From: Actinomadura macrotermitis
GTDB lineage: Bacteria > Actinomycetota > Actinomycetes > Streptosporangiales > Streptosporangiaceae
Direction of reading: 5' to 3'
Assembly: GCF_009604375.1 (NCBI RefSeq)
Contig: NZ_WEGH01000003.1
Span: 806,001 to 870,000, forward strand
DNA length: 64,000 bases
Below are positions 50,292 through 58,020 of this stretch, piece after piece (position 1 is the first letter of the stretch; each line of letters starts with the position of its first letter). A model generated the notes under the pieces. That model ran no database searches and was not told the origin of the DNA. It saw only the letters and a list, made by a program, of their open reading frames with translations. The position numbers and the translations under genes are program-made.

Positions 50292-51408
50292 GGACCCGGA
50301 ACATGCGCACCTTGCGGAAGAGGTACTCGACCTCGTTGCCCTGGACCATGCCTTCCTTGCCGTGGATCTGCACGGCCTCGTCCAGGATGCGGAACGCCGC
50401 CTCGGCGACGAAGAGCTTGCACATGAACGCCTCCAGGCGCGGGCGCGTCCCGGCGTCGAGGTCGGCGAGGGCCGCGTAAGTCATGGAGCGCGCGGCGTAG
50501 AACTCGGTGGCCATGTCGGCGAGCTTGTGCTGGATGGCCTGGAGCTCCATCAGCGGCCGGCCCTGGACGACGCGGGTCTTGGCGCGCTGCAGCGACAGGT
50601 CGATGGCGCGCCGGGCCATGCCGAGCACGGACGGGCAGTGCAGGAGGCGGTTGGTGGTCACCCGGCCGAGACCGATGCGCAGTCCCTCCCCCTCCGGGCC
50701 GAGGAGGTTGGCGGCCGGGACGGGGCAGTCGTCGAGGACGATGTCGCTCTCGATGTGCTCGCCCGACATCGGGACGGCGCCCTCCTCGACGCGGCAGCCG
50801 GGGCTGTCGAGGTCGACCAGGAACGCCGAGAAGGAGCGTTCGGTGCCGTCCATCCGGGCGATGACGAGCGCGAAGTCGGCGAACGGGCCGGCGGTGCTGA
50901 AGACCTTGTGGCCGGTGAGGCGGTAGCCGTCGCCGTCGGGCACGGCGACGGTGCGCATGGCCATGACGTCGGACCCGGCGTCCGGCTCGGTGAGCGAGAA
51001 GCAGCAGGCGCGCTCGCCGCGCACGACCGGCATGAAGTACTTCTGCAGCTGGTGCTCGGTGGCGTGCGCGAAGATGTCGCCCGCGCGCAGCGGGCCGCCC
51101 ATCTCGCCGAGCACGCTGCCGCCGAGGATGCGGCCGCTCGCGGCGATCTCCTCCTTGAGCACGCCGAGCCGGGTGCCGGTGAGGCCCTGGCCGCCGTATC
51201 GCTCGGGAAGGTGGATGCCGTAGAAGCCCAGCTCGCGGCTGCGCCGCCAGACCGGTTCCAGGTCGGAGCGGGTCAGGCGGGACTGCCGGGTGAGGCCGCG
51301 TTCGCGCTCGTAGTCGGCGAGCTCGCCGTCGAGGTAGCCGCGCAGTTCGGTCACGAGGGAGTCGAGGCGGGGGTCGTCGCCATAGGACGGCCGCAGGGAA
51401 AAGGGCAT
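50233..51408 (-). CDS. acyl-CoA dehydrogenase
   Basis: 391 residues, full length. Family blocks: GFYGIHLPERYGGQG, CCFSLTEPDAGSD (flavin/substrate), KVFSTAG, and the C-terminal VQIHGKEGMVQGNEVEYLFRKVRMFRVLTGTSEIQRN. The usual catalytic Glu of the last motif (E-G-T) is Thr (LTGTSE), so the base may lie elsewhere as in isovaleryl/long-chain types, or activity may differ. GGAGAC 5 bases before the ATG. It is transcribed after an acyl-CoA ligase, so together they activate and desaturate an acid. Confidence 0.88.
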   Translation of the reverse strand: MPFSLRPSYGDDPRLDSLVTELRGYLDGELADYERERGLTRQSRLTRSDLEPVWRRSRELGFYGIHLPERYGGQGLTGTRLGVLKEEIAASGRILGGSVLGEMGGPLRAGDIFAHATEHQLQKYFMPVVRGERACCFSLTEPDAGSDVMAMRTVAVPDGDGYRLTGHKVFSTAGPFADFALVIARMDGTERSFSAFLVDLDSPGCRVEEGAVPMSGEHIESDIVLDDCPVPAANLLGPEGEGLRIGLGRVTTNRLLHCPSVLGMARRAIDLSLQRAKTRVVQGRPLMELQAIQHKLADMATEFYAARSMTYAALADLDAGTRPRLEAFMCKLFVAEAAFRILDEAVQIHGKEGMVQGNEVEYLFRKVRMFRVLTGTSEIQRNGIAKGLAML

Positions 51409-51468
51409 GTGCAGGTCTCCTGGTGAGGCTGGTGGCGTTCGGTGAAGCCGGGCCGGGCCGGTCCGCGT

Positions 51469-53046
51469 TCAGTTCACGCGGCGGTCGGCGCCGGCCCAGT
51501 ACCGCTCGCGCACCGCCTTGCGGTCGATCTTGCCGTTGCGGTTGGCGGGGAGCTCGGGGACGAAGTCGACCGAGCGGGGCTTTTTGAAGCGGTCGAGCCG
51601 GTCGGCGCAGAAGGCGGTCAGTTCGTCCGCGGTGACGGCGGCGCCGTCCTTGCGGACCACGACGGCCTTGACCGCCTCGCCCCACTGCTCGTCGGGGACC
51701 CCGACCACGCACGCCTCGGCGACGGCCGGGTGCTCGTAGAGGGCGATCTCGACCTCGGTGCTGTAGATGTTGAAGCCACCCGAGATGATCATGTCCTTCT
51801 TGCGGTCGACGATGAAGACGTAGCCGTCCTCGCGCATCCAGGCCAGGTCGCCGGAGTGCACCCAGCCGTCCCGGAACGTCTCGGCCGACAGGTCCGGCTC
51901 GCGCCAGTACTCGCGCACGCAGTCCGGGCCGCGGAAGACCAGCTCGCCGACCTCGCGCGGCGGCACCTCGCGGCCGGCCTCGTCGACGATGCAGACCTCG
52001 GTGTCGTAGGCGGCGCGCCCGCACGACCTCAGCAGCTCGGGGTCGCCGGCCACCGCGTCGGCGATCTCGGCGCTGCTCAGGCCGAGCACGACGCTGGTGG
52101 TCTCGCCGAGCCCGTAGCCCTGCGCGATGATCGGGCCGAACGCGGCTACGGCGTCCTTCAGCCGCTGCGGCGAGATCGGCGCGCCGCCGACCCGCAGGCT
52201 GGTGAGGCTGGACAGGTCGCGGCCGGCGAGCCCGGGGTGGGCCAGCACCTGGGTCAGCATGATCGGGACCATGAAGGTGGCGTTGACGCGCTCGCGCTCG
52301 ACGGTGTCCAGGAACGACTCGACGCTCCAGGCGGGCAGGATGTGCGCGGTGGCCCCGCCGAAGACGCCGGCGAGCAGGTTCATCCCGGCGGCGTGGGTGA
52401 TCGGGCCGCAGGCCAGGTAGCCCTGGCCGGGACGCGGGCGCGACTCGTCGCTCATGAGCTGCTTGCGCATGTTGGCCAGGCGGTTGCCGAAGGTCTGGGT
52501 GGCGGCCTTGAGCCTGCCGGTCGAGCCGGAGGTGAAGTTCAGGACGCACGCGTCGTCCTCGCCGACCTCGACGCGCACGGGCCCTTCGGCGGCGACGGCC
52601 GCGGCGCCCTCGGCGAGCAGGTCCGGGTACGGCAGGGCGCCGGGGAAGCCCGCCGCACCGTCGAGGACGACGGGCAGGCAGTCCGTTCCGGCCGCCCTGT
52701 GCGCGGCGAGCGCGTCCGCGCCGTGCGCGGCGTCGAAGACCAGGGCCCGTACGGGCGCGTAGCCGAGGATGTGCTCGATCTCGGCGCGGCCGAGGCGCGC
52801 GTTGATCGGGGCCCGCATCAGCCCGGCCTTGTAGAGCGCGAACTCGACCACGACGAGCTCGCCGCGGTTCCAGGCGAGGCTCGCGACGGCGTCGCCGGGA
52901 CGCAGTCCGCGCGCGGCCAGCGCGGCGGCCAGCCGGTCGGCCTCGTCCTCCAGCTCCCGGAACGTCCAGGCCCGGTCCGCGCAGACGACGGCGCGCTCGT
53001 CCGGCCAGTACCGGGCGCTGCGGGTGAGGTAGGCACCCAGGTTCAT
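51469..53046 (-). CDS. acyl-CoA synthetase (AMP-binding)
   Basis: 525 residues from ATG 53046, CGGAGG about 6 bases upstream. ANL motifs: FTSGSTGRLKAA (P-loop), YGLGETT, HSGDLAWMREDGYVFIVDRKKDMI and the hinge, and the catalytic Lys in NRNGKIDRKAVRE. It forms an acyl-adenylate then a CoA thioester. First gene of a unit with the acyl-CoA dehydrogenase; divergent from a TetR regulator whose likely operator covers its promoter. The substrate is not deducible; a medium-chain or aromatic acid is typical of this class. Confidence 0.88.
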   Translation of the reverse strand: MNLGAYLTRSARYWPDERAVVCADRAWTFRELEDEADRLAAALAARGLRPGDAVASLAWNRGELVVVEFALYKAGLMRAPINARLGRAEIEHILGYAPVRALVFDAAHGADALAAHRAAGTDCLPVVLDGAAGFPGALPYPDLLAEGAAAVAAEGPVRVEVGEDDACVLNFTSGSTGRLKAATQTFGNRLANMRKQLMSDESRPRPGQGYLACGPITHAAGMNLLAGVFGGATAHILPAWSVESFLDTVERERVNATFMVPIMLTQVLAHPGLAGRDLSSLTSLRVGGAPISPQRLKDAVAAFGPIIAQGYGLGETTSVVLGLSSAEIADAVAGDPELLRSCGRAAYDTEVCIVDEAGREVPPREVGELVFRGPDCVREYWREPDLSAETFRDGWVHSGDLAWMREDGYVFIVDRKKDMIISGGFNIYSTEVEIALYEHPAVAEACVVGVPDEQWGEAVKAVVVRKDGAAVTADELTAFCADRLDRFKKPRSVDFVPELPANRNGKIDRKAVRERYWAGADRRVN

Positions 53047-53069
53047 CGACCACCTCCGAGGCTGATGAC

Positions 53070-53103
53070 TGAACATCATGAATGATTTCAGACAGAATGT
53101 TCA
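53070..53103. promoter_or_regulatory. candidate TetR operator, TGAACAT...ATGTTCA
   Basis: 7-bp arms at 53070-53076 and 53097-53103 lie in the gap between the acyl-CoA ligase and the TetR gene. The same half-site TGAACA recurs as a compact dyad at 53876, on the other side of the TetR gene. Confidence 0.5.
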
Positions 53104-53142
53104 TTAACTGAGAACCTGTCAAGGCGCCTCTACACTGATCCC

Positions 53143-53739
53143 ATGGCTGAGGACAGGCGCACGCGGCGCACGCGGAGGTCGCTGAGCGACGCCCTGGTGG
53201 AGCTGGTCCTCGAGCGCGGTTACGCCGCGATCACCGTGGAGGACATCACCGAGCGCGCCGACGTCGCGCGCGCGACCTTCTACAGCCACTGCCGCGACAA
53301 GGACGACCTGTTCACCCGGGTGACCGGCGAACTGCTCGCCGAGCTCGCCGAGCGGCTGCGGCCGCTGGTGCCCGAGACCTCCGCCGGCTTCACCGGCAAG
53401 CCGGTCCTGGAGATGTTCCGGCACGCCCGGGAGCAGCGCGACCTCTACCGGATCATCCTCCGCGGCGAAGGGGACGGTAAGCCGCTGCGGATGTTCACCC
53501 AGGAGTGGGCGCGGACCGCGCTCGAGGTGTTCCGCACCCGCGCGGAACGCAACGGCGTCGAGCCCCGGATGAACCCCGAGCTGCTCGCCCGCGCCTGGGT
53601 CGGCGAGCAGATCTCCGTCCTGCAGTGGTGGGTCGAGCACGAGACCCCGCCGCTGCCGGCCGAGGAGGTCGCGCGAATGCTGCTGGACCTGGCGATCCAC
53701 GGCCGCTACTGGGCCAGCGGCTTCGACCCCTCCGCCTGA
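53143..53739 (+). CDS. TetR family repressor of the acyl-CoA unit
   Basis: 198 residues. Helix-turn-helix: YAAITVEDITERADVARATFYSHCRDKDDLF (about 27-57). TACACT lies 6 bases before the ATG, giving a leaderless start. It is divergent from the acyl-CoA ligase/dehydrogenase pair and upstream of the CoA-transferase remnant and transporter; TGAACA half-sites on both sides suggest it represses both units. Confidence 0.88.
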   Translation: MAEDRRTRRTRRSLSDALVELVLERGYAAITVEDITERADVARATFYSHCRDKDDLFTRVTGELLAELAERLRPLVPETSAGFTGKPVLEMFRHAREQRDLYRIILRGEGDGKPLRMFTQEWARTALEVFRTRAERNGVEPRMNPELLARAWVGEQISVLQWWVEHETPPLPAEEVARMLLDLAIHGRYWASGFDPSA

Positions 53740-53875
53740 CCCTCCCCGCGCCCGGCCTTCCCCGGGCGGCGTCCCCCGCCACCGGGCTCGCCGCCGGTTC
53801 TCCTCCTTTTCACCGGACGCCCCTCTTGGCATGCCATCGAACGTGACGTAGATTACTGGCCACTTCGACGGTAAA

Positions 53876-53890
53876 TGAACACTTTGTTCA
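53876..53890. promoter_or_regulatory. compact operator TGAACA-ctt-TGTTCA
   Basis: A perfect 6-bp dyad, 15 bases before the GTG of the CoA-transferase remnant and just ahead of its CGGAGG ribosome site. It matches the half-site in front of the TetR/ligase pair. Confidence 0.65.
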
Positions 53891-53904
53891 GAAACGGAGG
53901 CGCC

Positions 53905-54147
53905 GTGGTCGGCTGGTCATGCCTGACCGGGCTTCGCGTGCTCGGCCTCGCGCGGCTGCGCGAGGCCGCCCTCGTGATCGTGCGCCGCTCGCTCACCGGC
54001 TTCGGGCAGGGCGGCCCGTACGCCGGGCCCGCGATCCGCTTCCCCGGCCGCTTCGGCCACGGCCTGGAGGACACCTTCCGCAGGCCCGCGCCCGCCCTCG
54101 GCGGGCACACCGGCGAGGTCCTCGCCGGGCTCGGCATTGGAGACTGA
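53905..54147 (+). pseudogene. collapsed CaiB/BaiF-type CoA-transferase remnant
   Basis: 80 residues from GTG 53905 (CGGAGG at 53895-53900). Three CoA-transferase landmarks appear in the right order with most of the protein missing: LTGLRVLGLARL (N-terminal entry), SLTGFGQGGPYAG (middle ITGFGQxGPYA block) and RRPAPALGGHTGEVLAGLGI (C-terminal). The normal protein has about 380-400 residues. Start signal and frame remain, so a short peptide could be made, but no transferase. Confidence 0.72.
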
Positions 54148-54148
54148 G

Positions 54149-55423
54149 ATGAGCACACTCGAATGGCTGTCGATCGCCCTCCTCGTGGCGGTCTTCGTCC
54201 TGGCCATCTGGCGCGACGTCAACGTCGGGCTCGCCGCGCTGCCCGCCGCGTTCCTGCTGGCCGGCATCGGCGGCATCCCCAAGCAGGAGGTGCTCGCCGG
54301 CTTCCCCGCCGACATCGTCGTCCTGATCATCGGCGTGATGTACATGTTCGGCCACGCCCAGCGCAGCGGCGCGGTCGACCGGGTGGTGCACGCCGTCGTC
54401 CGGGCCTCGGGCGGGCGCGACTGGCTGCTGCCGTGGGGGATGTTCCTCATCGGCGCCGTGCTCAGCGCCATCGGCACCCTGCCCAGCGCCACCGTCGCCA
54501 TCGTGCTGCCGGTCTCCATGCGGCTGGCCCGCAGCCGCGGCATCGACCCGGTGCTCATAGCCCTGGTCGCCTGCAGCGGCGCGGGCGTGGGCGGCTTCTC
54601 GCCGCTGGCGCCCTGGGCCAAGATCGTCGAGACGCTCAGCACCAGGCAGCACGTGGACTACTCGCCGGCAGGGCTGTTCCTGGGGCTGGCCGGGCTGAAG
54701 ACCGCCGTCACGATCGTCGCCTTCTTCGCGCTCGGCGGCATGAAGCTGATCCGCACGAAGCACGCCGCCGGCTCCGCCGCCGGGCCCCGCACCGAGGTCC
54801 CCGAGCTGCGCGGCGCCGCCCCGATGAGCCGGTACGAGATCGGCTCCCTCATCGGCCTCGGCGTCTTCCTCGTCGGCGCGCTCGCACTCGGCGTCAACGT
54901 CGCGTTCCTCGCCCTGGCGGTCGGCCTCGTCCTGCACCTGGTCTTCAGGCCCGACACCAGGAAGGTCGTCGGCGAGCTTCCGTGGGGCGTCGTCCTGATC
55001 ATCGCGGGCGTGCTGGTGTACGTGGCCGACCTCGAGCGCATCGGCACCCTCACCACCATCGCCGGACATCTCGGCGGCATCGACAACACGCTCCTGGCGA
55101 TCCTGGCGATCTCCTACCTCGCCTCGTTCTTCGCCACCATCGAGTCGTCGACGGTCGCGGTGCTCAGCGTCGTCGTCCCGCTCGTCGTCGCCGCGATGCC
55201 GCACCACGGGCCGGCCGGGTTCACCGCCCTGCTCATCGCCGTCTGCGGCACCATCGGCGCCGTCGCGATCAGTCCGCTGCACCTCGGCGGCGGCCTGGTC
55301 CTGGCCAACACCGAGGAGAAGGACCAGCGCCGGGTGTTCCGCTGGACGCTCGGCTGGTCGCTGGGCGCCGCGATCATCCTGCCCGCCGTTCTCCTGCTCG
55401 TCCCGCTCACCGTCGGCGTCTGA
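54149..55423 (+). CDS. dicarboxylate-type transporter (MatC/DASS-like)
   Basis: 424 residues from ATG 54149, GGAG nearby. About 11-12 hydrophobic segments; N-terminal half WRDVNVGLAALPAAFLLAG and PADIVVLIIGVMYMFG match the MatC_N/dicarboxylate carrier family, followed by LPSATVAIVLPVS. It is placed one codon after the CoA-transferase remnant, as is common for uptake of malonate-, succinate- or acyl-like acids; export from the same operon as the missing transferase fits acid catabolism. Confidence 0.78.
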   Translation: MSTLEWLSIALLVAVFVLAIWRDVNVGLAALPAAFLLAGIGGIPKQEVLAGFPADIVVLIIGVMYMFGHAQRSGAVDRVVHAVVRASGGRDWLLPWGMFLIGAVLSAIGTLPSATVAIVLPVSMRLARSRGIDPVLIALVACSGAGVGGFSPLAPWAKIVETLSTRQHVDYSPAGLFLGLAGLKTAVTIVAFFALGGMKLIRTKHAAGSAAGPRTEVPELRGAAPMSRYEIGSLIGLGVFLVGALALGVNVAFLALAVGLVLHLVFRPDTRKVVGELPWGVVLIIAGVLVYVADLERIGTLTTIAGHLGGIDNTLLAILAISYLASFFATIESSTVAVLSVVVPLVVAAMPHHGPAGFTALLIAVCGTIGAVAISPLHLGGGLVLANTEEKDQRRVFRWTLGWSLGAAIILPAVLLLVPLTVGV

Positions 55424-55652
55424 CATGGCCGGGGACCTGAACGCCGAGATCGGTGCCAGGGCCGATGGGGGCATGCCGGTGCGGTCGGGTCCAGGAAGCC
55501 GTCGCGGGTCTGTGGCCATTCCAGCGCGGTGGCCGTGACGGCGGGCTGATCGGGGGCGAGGCCACGGTGGCGGGCTCGGCGGGGATACGCCATGCGGGCT
55601 GTCACGGTGTCGCGGACTGCCGCCCTCACCGGCGGAGCGGTACGTTGCCGCC

Positions 55653-56237
55653 GTGACACTCGAGGACTTCTGGACGCTCATTCACCGGTCCGCAACTGAG
55701 AGCAACGGCCAGGCGCAGCGCGCCGAATGGCTTACCGCCCATCTCGCTCACCGCCCGGCGTCCGAGATCGTCGAGTTCGAACTGCACCTTGCGGCCCAGC
55801 GCAAGCGGGTCGACACCCGGCTCATGTGGGGTGCCGCCTGGAACATCATGCAGGGCTGGTGCTCCGACGACGGCTTCTGGTACTTCCAGCCCTGGCTCGT
55901 CGGCCTCGGCCGCGACACCTTCGAACGCGTGGCCGCCCGCCCCGACGCCCTCGCCGAGACCCACGAGGTCCGCCGCCTCGCCGGCCGCCCGACATCAGAG
56001 TGGACCGATGACGAATGGCCGGACTGGGAAAGCATGAACTACATCGCGCTGTACGCCTATGAGCGCGCCACCGGAGAGGAGGAAGGGCTGGAGCATGCCC
56101 TCGAAGCGCGAGGTCTGCAGCGCATCTGCAATGCCTCCCCCACGGACGAGCGCTGGGACTACGACGACATCGAGCAGCGCCGCGCAAAGCTCCCCCGTCT
56201 CACAGAACTGCTGGGAGAGCGTCACCCTGTCTCCTAG
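55653..56237 (+). CDS. DUF4240 family protein
   Basis: 194 residues from GTG 55653. Recognisable as DUF4240: MTLEDFWTLIHRS, FELHLAAQRKRVDTRLMWGAAWNIMQGWCSDDGFWYFQPWLVGLGRD, then a helical second half. Function unknown. It is a lone gene in a loosely packed stretch; the 229 bases upstream hold nothing recognisable. Confidence 0.75.
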   Translation: MTLEDFWTLIHRSATESNGQAQRAEWLTAHLAHRPASEIVEFELHLAAQRKRVDTRLMWGAAWNIMQGWCSDDGFWYFQPWLVGLGRDTFERVAARPDALAETHEVRRLAGRPTSEWTDDEWPDWESMNYIALYAYERATGEEEGLEHALEARGLQRICNASPTDERWDYDDIEQRRAKLPRLTELLGERHPVS

Positions 56238-56267
56238 CCAGTGCCCCGCGGTCTGGTCGGCACCGAG

Positions 56268-56453
56268 CTAAAAGGAGCCCGCTGACAGGGCTTCTCTCAA
56301 TTGGCGGAACTGCTCACGCCACGGCCCGCCGTCGTCCTCGTCCCACAGTTCCGCCGACTCCGAGTTCTCACCGGTCACCCGGTCGAGTGCCTGGACCGCC
56401 AGAAGCCGCAGCGGCGAAATCGGCGGCCCGGTCGTTTCCGAACGGCCCCTCAT
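56268..56453 (-). CDS. possible small protein, unrecognised
   Basis: 61 residues, ending LWDEDDGGPWREQFRQLREALSAGSF. The codon usage is ordinary and the end is polar and helical, but there is no clear ribosome site and no family was recognised. It may be chance or the tail of a lost gene. Confidence 0.25.
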   Translation of the reverse strand: MRGRSETTGPPISPLRLLAVQALDRVTGENSESAELWDEDDGGPWREQFRQLREALSAGSF

Positions 56454-56501
56454 CCCACGTCCCCAACGCCACTCCCCGAACGTTCTCGAACGACGAGCAG
56501 G

Positions 56502-57001
56502 CTAGCGACCGCCCCTGACAGTCCTCGGCTCGCCGCCCAGGCCCCCGGCCAGTGCTGACGTCCGCAGAATCCACTGAGAGGGCACTTCGGTGGTGGTGAG
56601 GGCGGCGTGGAGGAACGCGCCGAGGTCGGCGAAGGCCTGGAAGACGTGCATCTGGCCGTCCCAGAGCTTCAGGCGGGCGGGGACCGCGGCCTGGTGGAGG
56701 CGGCGCACGAGGTCCTCGGCGTCGCCGCGCAGGACCTCTTCGGTGCCGGCGTGGATCAGGACGGGCGGCAGGGCGGACAGGTCGGCGTCCAGGACCGAGG
56801 CGGGTGGCCTCCCGGTGGGGGTGAGGAGGGCGGCGATGGCGGCGAGATTGCCGACGGGCAGGTAGGGGTCGGTGGCGGCGTTCGGGTGGTGGCGGCTGCG
56901 GGTGCAGGCGAGGTCGAGCCAGGGTGAGAGCACCGCGATCGCCGCGGGGCCGGGAAGGTCGTGCCGGGCGGCGGCGAGGGCGGTGGCGAGGGCGTGGTGG
57001 C
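56502..57001 (-). pseudogene. C-terminal remnant of an alpha/beta hydrolase (HSL/Abhydrolase_3)
   Basis: About 166 codons. It enters at GHHALATALAAARHDLPGPAA (the segment after the nucleophile elbow of GDSAGG type), then VLSPWLDL, LPPVLIHAGTEEVLRGDAEDL and HVFQAF with the catalytic His end. The first half, including the catalytic Ser, is gone; the 5' end abuts the BVMO remnant in a different frame. Confidence 0.75.
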
Positions 57002-57175
57002 CGAGGGGATGTCGACGGCCACGCCGGGATAGGTGTTGTGCCGCCACACCCCGCCGACGCCGGGCGCCGCGTCGAGGATGACGAAGTCGTCGATGCCGCG
57101 CCGCCGAAGCTGGATCCCGACGCACAGCCCGGAGAAACCGGCCCCCACGATGGCGATCTCATGGTCGGGGCTCAT
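57002..57175 (-). pseudogene. N-terminal remnant of a flavin monooxygenase (BVMO type)
   Basis: 58 codons: EIAIVGAGFSGLCVGIQLRRRG (FAD loop), PGVGGVWRHNTYPGVAVDIPS. The conserved text stops exactly where the hydrolase remnant begins. ATG 57175 overlaps the SDR stop (ATGA), so the intact gene was part of the operon. About 430 residues are missing. Confidence 0.78.
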
Positions 57176-58020
57176 GCGTGTCTCCTGGCCTGCTCGATGA
57201 GGTGCCGGTCGTGCTCGCCGCGCGTGCCGAAGGAGGCGCGGTAGGCGCGGTCGCCGCCGATGAGGCGTTTGACCGCCTGGACGGCGGGTTCGGGGGTGAT
57301 CCCGAGAAGCGGCTGGGCGAGGCCGAGCCAGCCGGGCACGGCGTATTCCGCGCGCCGGGTGCGGCAGCTGCGGACGACGGCGTCGGCGATCCGGTCGGGG
57401 TCGACGGTGGGCAGGCCGTGGCCGAGCCGGATGCCCTCGGTGAGCCGGGTGCGGACCGCGCTCGGCAGGATCGCGCTGACGCTGACCCCGTGCGGCCTCA
57501 TCTCCTCGCGGACCGACGCGGTGAGGCCGACGGCGGCGTACTTGCTGGCGTTGTAGACGGCCATCCCGGCGATCGGGATCTTCCCGGCCAGGGAGGCGAC
57601 GTTGGCGACGTGGCCGTGCCGCCGGGCGACCATCCCGGGCAGGACGAGCCGCATGCCGTGGATGAGGCCGTCGACGTTGACCTTCATCGTGGTCGCCGAC
57701 ACCGCGTCGGGTTCCTCTAGGAACGGGCCGAGCGGCATCACTCCGGCGTTGTTGACCAGGATGTCCACCGGCCCGGCCTGCTCGGTGACCGCGTCCAGGA
57801 ACGCGGCGTAGGAGGCGCGGTCGGTGACGTCGACGCCGAACGCCCGCACCCGGTCGCCGAGTTCGGCCGCGGTGCGTTCGGCCTTCTCCTGGTCGAGGTC
57901 GCCGATGCACACGACCGCGCCCCGCGCGGCGAACGCCCGGGCGGTCTCGCGTCCGATCCCCTGGGCGCCCCCGGTGATCACGGTGACGGCGCCGGGAAGC
58001 GTGATGGGCCGATATCTCAT
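57172..58020 (-). CDS. short-chain dehydrogenase/reductase
   Basis: 282 residues. Rossmann loop TGGAQGIGRE, VDV, NNAGVMP, catalytic Ser and the YNASK motif (Tyr/Lys). The N-terminal RYRPITLPGAV and C-terminal extension are typical of the actinomycete lipid SDRs next to BVMO genes. It overlaps the ligase-fusion stop by 4 bases, and precedes the BVMO remnant, so it belongs to the same ketone/alcohol catabolic operon. Confidence 0.88.
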   Translation of the reverse strand: MRYRPITLPGAVTVITGGAQGIGRETARAFAARGAVVCIGDLDQEKAERTAAELGDRVRAFGVDVTDRASYAAFLDAVTEQAGPVDILVNNAGVMPLGPFLEEPDAVSATTMKVNVDGLIHGMRLVLPGMVARRHGHVANVASLAGKIPIAGMAVYNASKYAAVGLTASVREEMRPHGVSVSAILPSAVRTRLTEGIRLGHGLPTVDPDRIADAVVRSCRTRRAEYAVPGWLGLAQPLLGITPEPAVQAVKRLIGGDRAYRASFGTRGEHDRHLIEQARRHA

